This document shows, in pieces, positions 1-10,040 of a DNA stretch of 64,000 nt. A program made the position numbers and the translations under genes. The notes under the pieces are model-generated. The model did not search any database. It had not been told where the DNA came from and worked only from the letters and a program-made list of their open reading frames with translations. The stretch lies in the NCBI GenBank assembly GCA_023213315.1, contig JAKCPI010028416.1, positions 43,013-107,012 of the forward strand, given 5' to 3'. Origin of the DNA: Euborellia annulipes (Eukaryota > Arthropoda > Insecta > Dermaptera > Anisolabididae). Position 1 is the first letter of the stretch; the number at the start of each line of letters is the position of its first letter.

Positions 1-65
1 AAATACTATTTCTGTTTGTTTAAATAAAATTGAATAGTTTTCAAGATTCAACAAAAATACTGTAT

Positions 66-177
66 AAAAATCTGGTGTGGTTAGAGCACAGCACACAACT
101 TTCTCTAACTGAAGTACTGGTACTTGTCACACCAGATTTTTTGTGTCTAGATATATTTAGTTTCCCATAGCACGGAC
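66..177 (-). repeat. RepC 3' terminal hairpin module (solo)
   Basis: An isolated copy of the 3' end of RepC, the commonest repeat here. Inverted arms carry AAAATCTGGTGTG at one side and CACACCAGATTTTTT at the other, with GCACAGCACACAACTTTCTC between. The adjoining TAGATATATTTAGTTTCC is the usual RepC sequence next to the hairpin. The RepC body is absent. Confidence 0.75.
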
Positions 178-582
178 ACCTTAGTTCCAAACTTGCAATT
201 TAAATGTTGACTCCTTGAAATAAACTATTTTTCAAAATTTTTATTTGGATATTTTATACACAATAGTTGCAAAATCCGGCTTCGGCGAGCTTTCCGCCTA
301 GCTGCGCCCTCCTGTACCACCTTAATCGCGCCCCCCGGCGGGCAAGTTTAATACAATTTGGGATGTATCTTGTTGCAATGTAAATGTTAAGATTTTAAGG
401 ATCTTAAACTCAAGCGAGGCGAGTGTACCGACTGGGCACAGCACAAAAGGGTCTATTTATGACTGTTTGAAGGGTCAGTCGTAGGCGTGCTCTATTCTTT
501 TGCTTTCAACTGCTGGGTAGTCCCGCCCACAGCCCTATTGTATACCTGAAAAGCTGACTCACAGAGCATCTAACTGCCTCTC
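178..582. other. No gene seen
   Basis: A GC-richer patch near 275-345 (CCGGCTTCGGCGAGC and a C run) looks like a decayed repeat similar in tone to the RepG starts at 6700 and 22975. The rest shows no ORF, splice pattern or recognised repeat. Confidence 0.4.
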
Positions 583-748
583 TGCCGCTCGGGGTTGGTG
601 TAGTTGGTAACTACCTTCTATACCGAACGTCGCGGGTTCTGATGATTTTATTTAAGCCATTTGCATACCAAATGGCCTGAGTTGCCGAAAATACTGTGTG
701 AATGTGTGTATGAGTGTGAATATGAAAATAGTGTGTGTTAAAAAAAAA
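583..748 (+). repeat. SINE-A, internally deleted copy
   Basis: The tRNA-like head has an A-box-like TGGTGTAGTTGG and a B-box-like GCGGGTTC. It is followed by the family body GATGATTTTATTTAAGCCAT, the motif GGCCTGAGTTGCCGAAAA, a GT-rich tail and poly(A). Compared with the 22027 and 32469 copies it lacks the segment holding AGAATGCCTGGACCCC. A retroposed tRNA-derived SINE, not a functional tRNA gene. Confidence 0.85.
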
Positions 749-944
749 TGTCTCTCTAATTTCCAAATAAATACAAAATTTGGTAAGAAAAACTTTTTAA
801 ATGTGAATCGAAATTAACATTCAAGTCCCCATATAGGAATTTAACATTGCCTCTATGGAAGAAAGAGCCGGAAAAAGAATTTGAAATAGCTGAAAACTAC
901 ATCAGTAAAGTATACTTCAAGCAATTTACACGAAAAATTTTGCT

Positions 945-1095
945 GATATACTTTTTAAAGAGCATCTAAAAAATATTTGATTTATGAATTTTCATCAAAA
1001 TCCTTAGAGCCAATTTTGTGAAAATTGAAAAAAAAAAAAAAACTGAAAATGTACAAGTATTATTTGGCCGATTTGATTTAAAAGCAAGGGGGGAG
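945..1095 (-). repeat. RepC internal fragment
   Basis: Matches the RepC middle in reverse: AAAGAGCATCTAAAAAATA, a poly(A) stretch, ACTGAAAA, then TTTGGCCGATTTGATT. Both RepC ends are missing and the copy is diverged. Confidence 0.6.
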
Positions 1096-1241
1096 TAAAG
1101 GGGGTAATTACCCCCTCCTCCCCGAGATTAAAAAAAAAAAAATACTTTTTTCCGAAAAAAACATTTATTTTTAATGTAAAATTATTACTTAATAAAAGTG
1201 AGAGTAAAATTGAAAATAAAATTTGATGTGTATTTATATTC

Positions 1242-1323
1242 TGGCAAACAAGTACAGAATGCGCCTTTAAATTACCGAAATTAAGAAAAAATTGTGTTCT
1301 GGGCGACCAGTCACACCAGATTA
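1242..1323 (+). repeat. RepC-related terminal variant
   Basis: Begins CTGGCAAACAAGTACAGAATG, contains AAATTACCGAAATTAAG and ends GACCAGTCACACCAGATTAC. A very similar block recurs at 49790-49881 and a shorter one at 19735-19790. It is a second form of the RepC 3' hairpin in which the arms pair poorly. Confidence 0.55.
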
Positions 1324-1335
1324 CCCCCCCCCCCG

Positions 1336-1865
1336 AGAAACACCTCTGGATCTTCCCTTTTTTGAAAGCTTGTTTTAGTGCCTCACGAAAAAAAATAAAT
1401 ATCTGGAAACATATACCCGAGTGTATTAATTTAAAAATATTAATATATCAACTACAGGCCTAAAGTTTAAAATGTATGTAATTTATCAAAATCCATAAAA
1501 TACATAGCTCTAATAATTGTGTTAATTTACCGTGTATATTATTTTAAAGAAAGAATGCCCGGAATTTATGCACAAGTTTTATAATTTATTTGGAATTTGT
1601 AGATTTGTCATTTGTGTGTGTTTATCATTAACAAAATATTCACAGCCACCCCCCCCCCCCCACCCCTCTCTTGTTGACGTTATGACGTCTATTCAAAAAT
1701 TTAATCACAACAACATTGCTTGACTATATTAAAAAATACCAGAACATGGAGTAAATAAGGGCAAATAGGTTACAAAACTTTCCATTTATACATTATATTT
1801 ATTTTGTTTTGAAAACTTTTTTAACTCGATTATGGAGATTCATGCTTTTGCCAAGAGATGGCGTT
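1336..1865. other. No gene seen
   Basis: AT-rich unique-looking sequence with a C tract near 1650. The short open frame across the C run at 1532-1723 is low complexity and not supported as a gene. Confidence 0.4.
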
Positions 1866-2266
1866 AAGGTGCGCGTCTCGGGGTGTTAATTTTGGGAGAT
1901 TCCAACGGCCACAATTTTGAAGCTATCGACCTCAATTTTTTTTTAAATTAAAGCTATTTAAAATATCTACAACTTATAGAAGCCCTTTTTTTGATTTTCG
2001 AAAAAATAAAATTTTTTTTTTAGATTAATCGCATTAAATAAAAGATATTTTAAAAAAATTCGCTCTATATCTTATAGATAATTAAATTAGTAATCATTGT
2101 GTTAAAAAATAATTAATTTTTTACCCTTAATTAAATAGCTGGAATCTTTCAAATGAAATGGAATAAATCCCTTGTATCACTATGGGAAAAACTAACGCCA
2201 TCTCTTGCCGCCTAGAGTAACTAGCTACTCAATCGTCTTCTAACAGCTTTTCGAGACACGCACCTT
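1866..2266. mobile_element. Possible MITE with AAGGTGCG ends
   Basis: Ends match as inverted repeats, AAGGTGCGCGTCTCG at left against the complement of CGAGACACGCACCTT at right, one mismatch in 15. The word CAAGAGATGGCGTTA lies just outside the left end and recurs inverted at about 2190-2204 inside the right end. No clean target duplication was found, so class is unknown. The AT-rich interior has no ORF. Confidence 0.45.
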
Positions 2267-2777
2267 GAGGGTCTTCAGGAGTAAGCCAAAAACGCAACTC
2301 TTACTAAAATTTGCCAACAGATGGCAGTATGGTAGCTATATTCAGGGCTATATTTAATCTCATGCATTTGGGCTAAGTTTAGTTTTAGTGTAAAGATAAT
2401 TTTCACCTTTTAACCGACCAATGATAACCATAAATTTGACTTAACGGAAGGAATAAAGGACGAAAAGGATCTTTAAATACGTTCTTGGTGTTTGTTTAAT
2501 TATAAAATTTCATATAGGCCCATAATTAATTAGAATTAAAAAAAAAAAGGGAAATTTATTTAGCACTATGTTACGTGAATTCTCGAGATGACTCAGCTGT
2601 TTGTTTTATTTTTTAATATGTAATCTCACTTTTTTTTTTAGATTTTATTTACAATTCAACCTATCAGCCCCAAAGATATACCGCAAAAATAAAATCTCGC
2701 AATCTTGCAAAAATATACTCTATTTTTTATAGTTCTAATATAAAATACAATAGTAATATTCTTTGAATGATTTTATC
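2267..2777. other. No gene seen
   Basis: AT-rich sequence with several A and T runs. No ORF or recognised repeat. Confidence 0.4.
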
Positions 2778-3168
2778 ATTTCTCCTATCTTTTCTATAGA
2801 GTACGAGAGTAAAGTGGTCTTCAGAAGATTTCAATGACAAAATGAGAATATACATTTTAAAGAGCATCTAAAAAATAATTGTGAATTAAAAAAAAAAAAT
2901 GGTTGGAGCGAATTTTGAGAAAATTAAAAAAAAAAAAAACTGAAAAAGTGCATCAGTAAAGTACTAGTACTCTTTGGCCGATTTTGTTCAAAAGCTTCGT
3001 GTCACGTCCCAGGGGGGTGCCTAACTTTAATATAAAATATCAACCTCCTAGCTCTTTTCCTTCTTGAGATATTTTATTCACAGACAGACCATTTTGCGGG
3101 ACCCATTTTTGATATGAATCCAATACTTTCTTTCCATATATATATATACTAATATTTGTAAGAGAAAG
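2778..3168 (-). repeat. RepC, 3'-truncated copy
   Basis: Reverse-oriented RepC from the TTTCTCCTATCTTTTCTATAG segment through the AGTACTAGTACT core and GACACGAAGC block to the 5' end, GTAAGAGAAAGTAAAA. It lacks the 3' hairpin and its GT-rich segment has been lost. Confidence 0.8.
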
Positions 3169-3263
3169 TAAAAATTAACTTCAAAATTCGAGAAATTCTA
3201 TTCTTTTTTTAAGACGTTGCCATTTCGTGAAGCGGGTACTGGAGGCAATTCATGTATTTACCG

Positions 3264-3525
3264 CAGGGGCGTATTTAAGGGGGGGCCGAGGGGGCCCGCC
3301 CCCCCCCCCCCCGAAATTTCCCTAACACATATACATATATAGGGATATACAGACATCAGCGCAACAAATTTTTCCACAGGATGGACAACTTTAGTTCCGC
3401 AATAGAAAAAAATGTTCCTCAAAAAATTTCATGTGAAAAAAAGTATAGTTTCTTAAAAAAAAAATTTTCCTCAGAAAATTTTTGAGTTCGGGCCCCCCCG
3501 AAAAAAATTTCTATATACGCCCCTG
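3264..3525. mobile_element. hAT-type MITE, 8-bp duplication ATTTACCG
   Basis: Terminal inverted repeats CAGGGGCGTAT / ATACGCCCCTG are flanked by perfect copies of ATTTACCG (3256-3263 and 3526-3533). An 8-bp duplication with CAGGGGCG ends is diagnostic of hAT elements. The 262-bp interior has C runs next to the left end and no ORF, so it is non-autonomous. The 27891 element has the same ends. Confidence 0.93.
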
Positions 3526-3695
3526 ATTTACCGATAAGATGGCGTTAGTAGTCCTCCTCTGACGGACCCTCGTCTTTACTTAAAATTGTGTTGCAATTTT
3601 AAGACATTTAATATAAATGCAAATACCTTATTATAAGGATCAAAGAGAAAAAAAAAAGAATTTTTTTAATTATCAATTTATAACAAATTTTATTA

Positions 3696-4378
3696 TTACT
3701 TTCTCTTACCTATGTATATATGTAATATATATATATATATAGAGAGAAAGTATTGGATTCATGTCAAAAATTCGATGTCGAGATTTTGATGGATCTTCAC
3801 GTTTTGAGGTCCCCTGAATCCAAAAAAGTGGTTTTCGCGACATGGTCTGTCTGTGTGTGTGTGTGTGTGTGACTGTGAACAAAATATCTCAAGAAGGAAA
3901 AGAGCTAGGAGGTTGATATTTTATATTTAAGTTAGGCACCCCCATGGGACGTGACACGAAGCTTTTGAACAAAATCGACCAAAGAGTACTAGGACTTTAC
4001 TGATGCACTTTTTCAGTTTTTTTTTTGATTTTCTCTAAATTTTCTCCAACGATTTTTTTTTAAATTCAAAAATCAATTATTTTTTAGATTCTCTTTAAAA
4101 TGTATATTCTCATTTTGTCATTGAAATCTTCTGAAGACCACTGTACTCTTGTCCTCTATAGAAAAGATAGGAGAAATGGTTGCCATGGTAACAAAATATA
4201 AATAAATATTTTCCCATACTTATAAATTTTACATCTGAATTCAAATGTTCCGTATTGTAGGGAACTAAATATATGTCGACACAAAAAATCTGGTGTGACA
4301 AGCACAGAACACAACTTTCGATTACCGAAGGTAAGAGAAAGTTGTGTGCTGTGCGCCAGTCCACCAGATTTTTTTTTT
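3696..4378 (+). repeat. RepC, complete copy
   Basis: Complete order of parts: TTACTTTCTCTTACC, a TA-rich palindrome returning to GAGAGAAAGTATTGG, GTGGTTTTCGCGACATGG, (GT)n, CAAAATATCTCAAGAA, GACACGAAGC, the AGTACTAGGACT core, then the 3' hairpin from AATCTGGTGTGAC to CACCAGATTTTTTT. Overlapping open frames inside it are by-products of the repeat and not genes. Confidence 0.9.
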
Positions 4379-4904
4379 ATTAACAAGTTATAGTTGATTA
4401 AGTAGTAATAATTTATTTACTTGTACTGTGTATGTCTAAAAAAAATAGCAATTGACTTGAACTTGCAACCTCTAGCCTTTTAAACATTTATAATTTTATC
4501 TATAATATATGAAATGGAAGGTGTCTTGGTTGCCTTTGCCCAGCAGCATTGCTAGTTGTAATATTTTTTATGGGAGTTGCTTCTTGAGTTTTAGAGTTAA
4601 ATAGCAACTCTTGGGAGAGATCATAAAAAAAAAAACGAAGAAGAAGATATAAGTTGAAACTGAGGTCACTATCGACTCACATGTTTCCCTAAAAAAAAAA
4701 CAAACACCTCTTTAGTCAAATATTTAAGAAAAACTATCAAAATCGTTTTAATTAAAAAAAAAAAAAAATATATGCTACCAAGTTGCAAAACTTTCCCGTT
4801 CTTAATTTGGTAGTTATATAGTGGGAAAGTTTTGTAACCTCGTTGCCTATTTATTAATTATATAATTAAATAGATCTCGAATTAATCTATGAAATAACGA
4901 AAAA

Positions 4905-5089
4905 GCCCGGGAGCCGTGGCTCAGTGAGAAGACATTAGCTTCTCGCACCGGAGTCCCGGGTTCGCCTCCCGTCCCAAGCGAAAAAAATTTATTTCATTTG
5001 ATTTGACTAAAAATCATTTGAAATAAATAGGGATGGGGTCTAAATGGCCTTAGATGCCGAAAGAGACCTTAAAAAAAAAAAAAAAAAAA
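4905..5089 (+). repeat. SINE-B, complete copy
   Basis: A tRNA-like head (A box TGGCTCAGTGAGAAG, B box GGGTTCGCCTCC) is followed by GGGGTCTAAATGGCCTTAG, ATGCCGAAAGAGACC and poly(A). Flanking direct repeats ACGAAAAA (4897-4904 and 5090-5097) fit LINE-mediated retroposition. The head differs from SINE-A, but the hairpin core near the tail is shared. Confidence 0.88.
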
Positions 5090-5119
5090 ACGAAAAATAT
5101 TGAAACTCAATTTTTTTTT

Positions 5120-5420
5120 CTTTTTTTTACGAATAACTTCTGAACTACTGAACGGATTTTCATGAAATTTGCGCTAACTTTAGAGACAATAGTCCTAATT
5201 ATTATAGCTGAGTTTCAAAAGATTTGGTTCAGAGAAAGCTGAGAAAACCGTGTTTCGCGATAATAATTTACCGCTCATTTTAACCGCTCTCTACGGTCCG
5301 ATTCACTTCTAGTTTTAATACCCCCTTAGGCCTATTTAGTCCTACAAATTTACCAAACCTCATCCTAATCCGATGAATAGTTTTAGAGATATAAGAAAAA
5401 AATCATCATCCCAATAAATT
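5120..5420 (+). repeat. RepO copy 1
   Basis: About 300 bp that reappear inverted at 7650-7945. Shared words include AATAACTTCTGAAC, GCTGAGTTTCAAAAGATTTG, ACCGCTCATTTT and TTCACTTCTAGTTTTAATAC. No ORF and no defined termini; element class unknown. Confidence 0.65.
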
Positions 5421-5426
5421 GTCTCT

Positions 5427-5963
5427 AAAGGTGCGACTGAGACGACTAGAGTCGCGCGGCTGCAGAAGCGCGATCGAGACGCTAGGTTGAATTCCTATAA
5501 AGGTGCGATCACAAAGGGATTACTTTATTTATAAAATTGTGATCAATTTTGTTTATCTTTTAGAAAATGGCAAATTTTTTGGCTACCAATCAATTTAAAT
5601 AAATAGGAACGGAGTCTAAATGGCCATAGATGCCGAAAAAGACCTTAAATAAATAAATAAATAAAAAAGAAAACAATTTGAATCACCCCTCCATTAAAAC
5701 ATCGCTTCAAAAAAGATGTTTTTACTTGAATGATACTTTATTCTCTCCCAGTAAATTTATTTCAAAATAAACTACATAAATCTATTTCTAGTTATTTTAA
5801 TACATATTTTTACTAAATTCTAAGTAAAAAAATATTTCTATTATTATTATATAAAATTATATTTTATTAATTAAAGAAAATTTGATATCTATTTGCCTTT
5901 TTATATTAAGTCATTAGCGGCCACAGCCGCGCGTCTCTAGCCGTTTCAAAGGAATTGCACCTT
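5427..5963. mobile_element. Possible MITE with long AAAGGTGC-type ends
   Basis: The left end AAAGGTGCGACTGAGACG continues to CGCGCGGCTGCAG. The right end read in reverse (AAGGTGCAATTCC...) continues to GACGCGCGGCTG, giving imperfect inverted ends of about 45 bp. A second AAAGGTGCGATCAC start at 5513 suggests nesting. A SINE-B tail lies inside. No clear target duplication. Confidence 0.5.
5581..5669 (+). repeat. SINE-B tail fragment
   Basis: Holds GAGTCTAAATGGCCATAGAT, GCCGAAAAAGACCTTAAAT and an (AAAT)n tail. The tRNA-like head is missing, as expected for a 5'-truncated retroposed SINE. Confidence 0.75.
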
Positions 5964-5969
5964 AAGAAT

Positions 5970-6442
5970 ATAAAGAAAAACAATTGCTTCAATGAATAAA
6001 TAAATAAAAAAAAAGAAGCAGATTCTAATAATTATTTCTCTTTTGGGGATTTCGAGACTTTATTACATCTACGTGTACGTACATACATGTGTGTGTGTGT
6101 GTGTGTGTGTATCTACTATCATAGTTTATTTAAATGCATTTTATAGCTCTCTCAAAGGGGAATTTGTTTCCAAAAACAAATGAGAAAACATCCCCCCCCT
6201 CCCTCCCTCGATCTACTTTAGCATTTAACCAGTTAATAAAATTTATAATTTATAAATGTTTACGAATTGTAATAATAGTTCTTAAAGCTATTATTTAAAT
6301 GTTTAGAGCAACTAAGTAGAAATAAATTACGGTTTAAGATTTTATAAAAAAAAATATGGGAAATTTAGTAAATGATAAGAAAAAAGGAGAGAGAAAATAT
6401 AAATAGGTATTTGGTTCTCTTTCCATTACAATTGTTCCTCTT
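5970..6442. other. No gene; GT microsatellite
   Basis: Contains (GT)n at about 6090-6110 and a C/T-rich run at 6190-6208. Otherwise AT-rich without ORF. Confidence 0.5.
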
Positions 6443-6470
6443 TTACTTTCTCTTACCTATATATATATAA
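6443..6470 (+). repeat. RepC 5' end fragment
   Basis: TTTTACTTTCTCTTACCTAT followed by a TA run is the RepC 5' end alone. The hAT element at 6478 was inserted a few bases downstream. Confidence 0.6.
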
Positions 6471-6477
6471 TACAAGT

Positions 6478-7100
6478 TAGTGGCGCAACCAGGGGGGTTC
6501 AATTTTTCAACCCCCCCCCCCCCCTTAACCTATGGCACCCGGCTAAGGCAAAAATCAATTAACCCCCCCCCCCCGCCCAGGAGATAAAAAAATTCTAATT
6601 GCCATCTATAAATTATATTATATAATATATCATTATCATCATATATCACATTACAAATACAAAAGAAAAAAATAACAGCCTGTCTTTTTATTTAAGAAAC
6701 TAGCCTTCGCGTCTAGTCAGGGGTGCTTCGCCCTCCTGGACCCCCCTCAACTGGTTGGGCCCCCCTAGACCCTAGAAAGAAAATTATTATTACTACTATT
6801 CCAATTGCAAAGAATACATAGACATTTTTCTATACATTTCCTATGGGAGAAATTGTAACTTTAGAAATTAATAACTCAAAAAGTTATAGGAATTTCGGGA
6901 CTCGAGTATTTTCCCTGTACTATCCAAAACGTCTTTTATAAGACTTCAAAATTTCGTTTCAAAATTCCAACGGGAAGTTGGTCAAACAGAGCGTGACAGA
7001 CGGACGGAAAAAAAAATAAAAATATGTTTATTTTATTTAAATAAAATTTTAACAAACCCCCTCCCCCCTCCCCCATAAACAAATCCTTGTTGTGCCACTG
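6478..7100. mobile_element. hAT-type non-autonomous element, 8-bp duplication ATACAAGT
   Basis: Left end TAGTGGCGCAACC and right end TTGTGCCACTG are inverted repeats, with the first left base mutated. Perfect ATACAAGT copies flank it (6470-6477 and 7101-7108). The interior has two long C tracts and a RepG segment (about 6700-7010) that recurs around 47.1 and 48.1 kb. No transposase ORF. Confidence 0.85.
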
Positions 7101-7109
7101 ATACAAGTT

Positions 7110-7367
7110 GTAAAAGGGGCGGCTTTGGAACATGCCCCTGGCGGGCGGCGCGAAAAGATAATTCTGAATTAAATCTAGAGACTCTGAAATGGAAGAATTA
7201 CAGGAATTAATAACATCCTATCCATGCACATATGTCAAAATATCTAAGGAGAATTTAAAATAGAATATAATATTTAAATTTTAAATTGTTTGTCTTATTA
7301 TTATACTTTTGGGAAATGTTGTTTATAATAATTTCAAATTTTGAGTGACATCATCATATGTTCATTG

Positions 7368-7402
<35 letters not shown>

Positions 7403-7648
7403 ATGTCTTTTGTCTCAAGAGTAATTTTTTTGAGCAAAAAAAAAAAAAAAAAAATAAAGATGTATATAAAGAAAGGTTAAAGCGATATAATAACGTTGTA
7501 CATACACTCTCTCTATCCGTTGGTCATTTTATGAAATACGCTGGCCCGCGCGTGCTTCATCTCTTATCTGGGATGATAAAATTTTATGTAGTACAAGAAA
7601 TTCTTTTTTTATAAACGATCTCGTTAATATTTATATACGTTTATCACC
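7110..7648. other. No gene; (TC)n tract
   Basis: Holds a TC repeat at about 7371-7399 and an A run at 7437-7454. An open frame at 7345-7614 crosses both simple repeats and has no recognisable domain. Confidence 0.5.
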
Positions 7649-7649
7649 A

Positions 7650-7945
7650 ATTTTCTGCCGGTTACTTCTCTACTATTCATCGGATTAGAAAGAGGCTTGG
7701 CAAATTTATACTCCTAAGTGAGAGTAAGATGGTATTAAAACTAGAAGTGAATCGGCCCGCAAGGAGCGGTAAAAATGAGCAGTAAATTATTATCACGAAA
7801 CCACGATTTTCTTAGCTTCCTTTGAAGCAAATCTTTTGAAACTCAGCCATAATAATTAAGACGATATCCTTTAGAGCTGGAACAAATTTCATTCCGTTCA
7901 GAAGTTATTGGTAAAAAATAATTAAAAAAAAAAAAAAAATTACGT
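7650..7945 (-). repeat. RepO copy 2
   Basis: Inverted relative to the copy at 5120. Read in reverse it shows AATAACTTCTGAACGG, GCTGAGTTTCAAAAGATTTG, CACGAAACC-type sequence and TTCACTTCTAGTTTTAATAC. Diverged, so an old family. Confidence 0.65.
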
Positions 7946-8237
7946 TTCAAGATTTCAAACTTTGTAATTTCAAAGAATATCTCTCGGTCATTAGTGTCAT
8001 CGCTCACACGTTGTGGTTACTCTGAAGAATAATTATAATGGGAATAATACTGAGGTGGGTTCCAGTTTCCTTCCTCAGGAGAAGGTATCTCAAATAGAGT
8101 TGGATAATTTGTTGGTGGATTTGAACTCGAGTTGTCTTCATTTCAGAATTATAAGCTTAACTGTTTTTAAGGAGTCGAAAAAAAAAAATCTAAGACATAG
8201 GCAGCCAAAATAATTTCTTTTATTGTTGCCGTTCCAG

Positions 8238-8275
8238 GCTGACGTTTCGGCTACTGGTCTAGGCCATCTTTAGAG
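8238..8275 (-). other. Hammerhead-like CTNAAGA/GAAACGTC module
   Basis: In reverse: CTAAAGA, T, GGC, loop, GCC, GAAACGTCAG, then ACAATAAAAG about 20 nt later. One of about ten modules of this form in the window. The CTGANGA position 3 is A rather than G here. Whether any copy self-cleaves is unknown. Confidence 0.4.
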
Positions 8276-8384
8276 CCGGAGGCGAGAATAAATGAAAATT
8301 AAAATTTCAGTGACACACATTCGCATGAACTCATAGGACAAAAAAATCTCACTTACATTATTTGTTTAAATTTTATACATAATA

Positions 8385-8644
8385 TTTTTTTTTTTTTTTT
8401 TTTTTTCTCATTCACACTCACATTCACACACACATTCATGCAGTCTTTTCGACAACTTAGGCCATATAAGACTTTTTACGATATCCGTTATTAAATAATT
8501 TATCTATTAGGGGTCCAGGCATTCTTATTTAAGCCATTTGGTATCCAATTGGCTTAAATAAAATCATCGGACTTCCTGGGTCCGAACCCGCGACGTTTGG
8601 TATATGAGGTTAGCACTCTAACCTCTACACCAAGCCCCGAGGGC
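8385..8644 (-). repeat. SINE-A, near-complete copy
   Basis: Reverse-oriented: poly(T), CA-rich tail, TCTTTTCGACAACTTAGGCC core, GGGTCCAGGCATTCTTATTT, CGAACCCGCGACGTTTGG (B box region) and ACCAAGCCCCGAGGGC head. A tRNA-like SINE with the full body. Confidence 0.88.
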
Positions 8645-8654
8645 AAATAAAATA

Positions 8655-9175
8655 TTTATTTAATGCAAACAAATCCTCAAGCAGGCACTGGATTGGAATA
8701 TTGGATCTCACCACAATAGCCCCCAGGCAAATCTACGGAGAGAGGGAGTTGCTGTGACATCCCGTCCTGTGGAAGGGACGTAAGAAGGTTCCCTCTCAGT
8801 GATGCATTCTTCGAAAGGAGTCGGTGCTGAGGAAGTCCCTCCTCAAACTAGGATATCATCCATAGCATAGAAAAGGTTGGATAAAAGGAACCGGGTGGAA
8901 CCAGAAATAAGGATTAGTTCACTAGCTAGAAACGAACGCAGGAGGAGGAGCTAGAGATAGGAAATGATGTAACTTCACGGGGTGCCGGTAGATGGCTACG
9001 GCCAGAGGCCGGTTGGGTTTGAGGTGTCTGTCTTCGTACACGAAAGCACCTCAGACAAATAAACGGGGATCCCGATAGGAATTTCAAAAAATAAAAAAGT
9101 TCATTTTGGTGTATACTCCCCCCATCATAGTATTCCCAAATGTTTAGAGGGAATATTTCCATTCCGGGTGAATAT
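8655..9175 (-). repeat. RepK copy 1
   Basis: Reverse counterpart of 20860-21500. Shared words include CAAATCCTCAAGCAGG, GAGATCCAATATTCCAATCC (read in reverse), GACGTCACAGCAA-like and the GGTTTGAGGTGT / CACGAAAGCACCTC segment. GC content is higher than the surroundings. No intact ORF; class unknown. Confidence 0.65.
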
Positions 9176-9484
9176 AACATGTGCAGAGTGCAATGGGACC
9201 CTCACTTGGCTATCTAGCTCTCTTTTTTTTTTCTACTTGCCAATTACACTATGTTTAAATTTTTGATTTTGACGCCAGCTGCTTGCTTGCTTGCCTCTAT
9301 CTCTCTCCCTCTATGCGACGGAAGGACGAATGAAATCGAAATACGAAAAACATGAAGAGGGAGGGGGAGTTACAATTTTTATTTAATAATTCAATTCAAT
9401 GAGATCACTTGCAAAATTTCGCTTTTTTTTATAAATAACTATTAGGTTATTAATATTAGATTAGATTATGAAATGAAGAATACT

Positions 9485-9915
9485 AAAAAAAAATCATTGT
9501 GTTTTTTTATGAAACCACGATGCAAGTGAAACTTTTTTTTCGGTTCGTAGGCGTTTAACTGGAAATTTTCAGAAAATTATCCAATTAAGGGTATTAAAAT
9601 CGCGTTTTTAATCTTAACTTAATAATTGGAAAATGGGAAATCAATAGACGCATGTTAAAAACTGAGAACAATATTTATTTAGTATTTGAATCATTTTAAA
9701 TTATTATAAAAATTATATTTTATCAATTTAAAAATTGAATAATTAAATCTCACAATTATTTTTTTATAATTCGACATATATATTAGATTTCAACTTTCCT
9801 ATTTTTGTCGTCTCGGCTTGTGACGTCATGGCTTGAAACGTCACGGCTTGTAACGCGACATGCTGATTGAAGAGCGAAAAAAATTTGAGGGGATCAAATA
9901 AAAGTTCCACTTTAA
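9485..9915 (+). mobile_element. RepD copy 1 (MITE-like)
   Basis: One of three same-strand copies (also 15160 and 37875). The start holds ATGAAACCACGATGCAAGTG and AAACTTTTTTTT. The end holds GGGGATCAAATAAAAG and TTCCACTTT, so AAGTGAAACTTTT ends are inverted. The middle TTGAATAATTAAATCTCACA is strongly conserved. No ORF. Confidence 0.75.
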
Positions 9916-9982
9916 AAATTACATTTTTTTATCAATACTCCGATGGAAGAAATTATTATCAGCATAAATAAAAGCCTTTAAA

Positions 9983-10040
9983 GCCCTTGGGCTTGGTGTA
10001 GTTGGTAGCGCGCGTGCCTTGTATACCAAAGCATCGGGTT
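9983..10040 (+). repeat. SINE-A head fragment
   Basis: CTTGGGCTTGGTGTAGTTGG and GTATACCAAAGCATCGGGTT match the SINE-A head. The B box is incomplete and no body follows. A truncated SINE, not a tRNA gene. Confidence 0.65.

Noticed and set aside
8926..9180. 84-codon minus frame
   Set aside because: Falls inside the RepK repeat; no conserved domain and no equivalent open frame in the 20860 copy.
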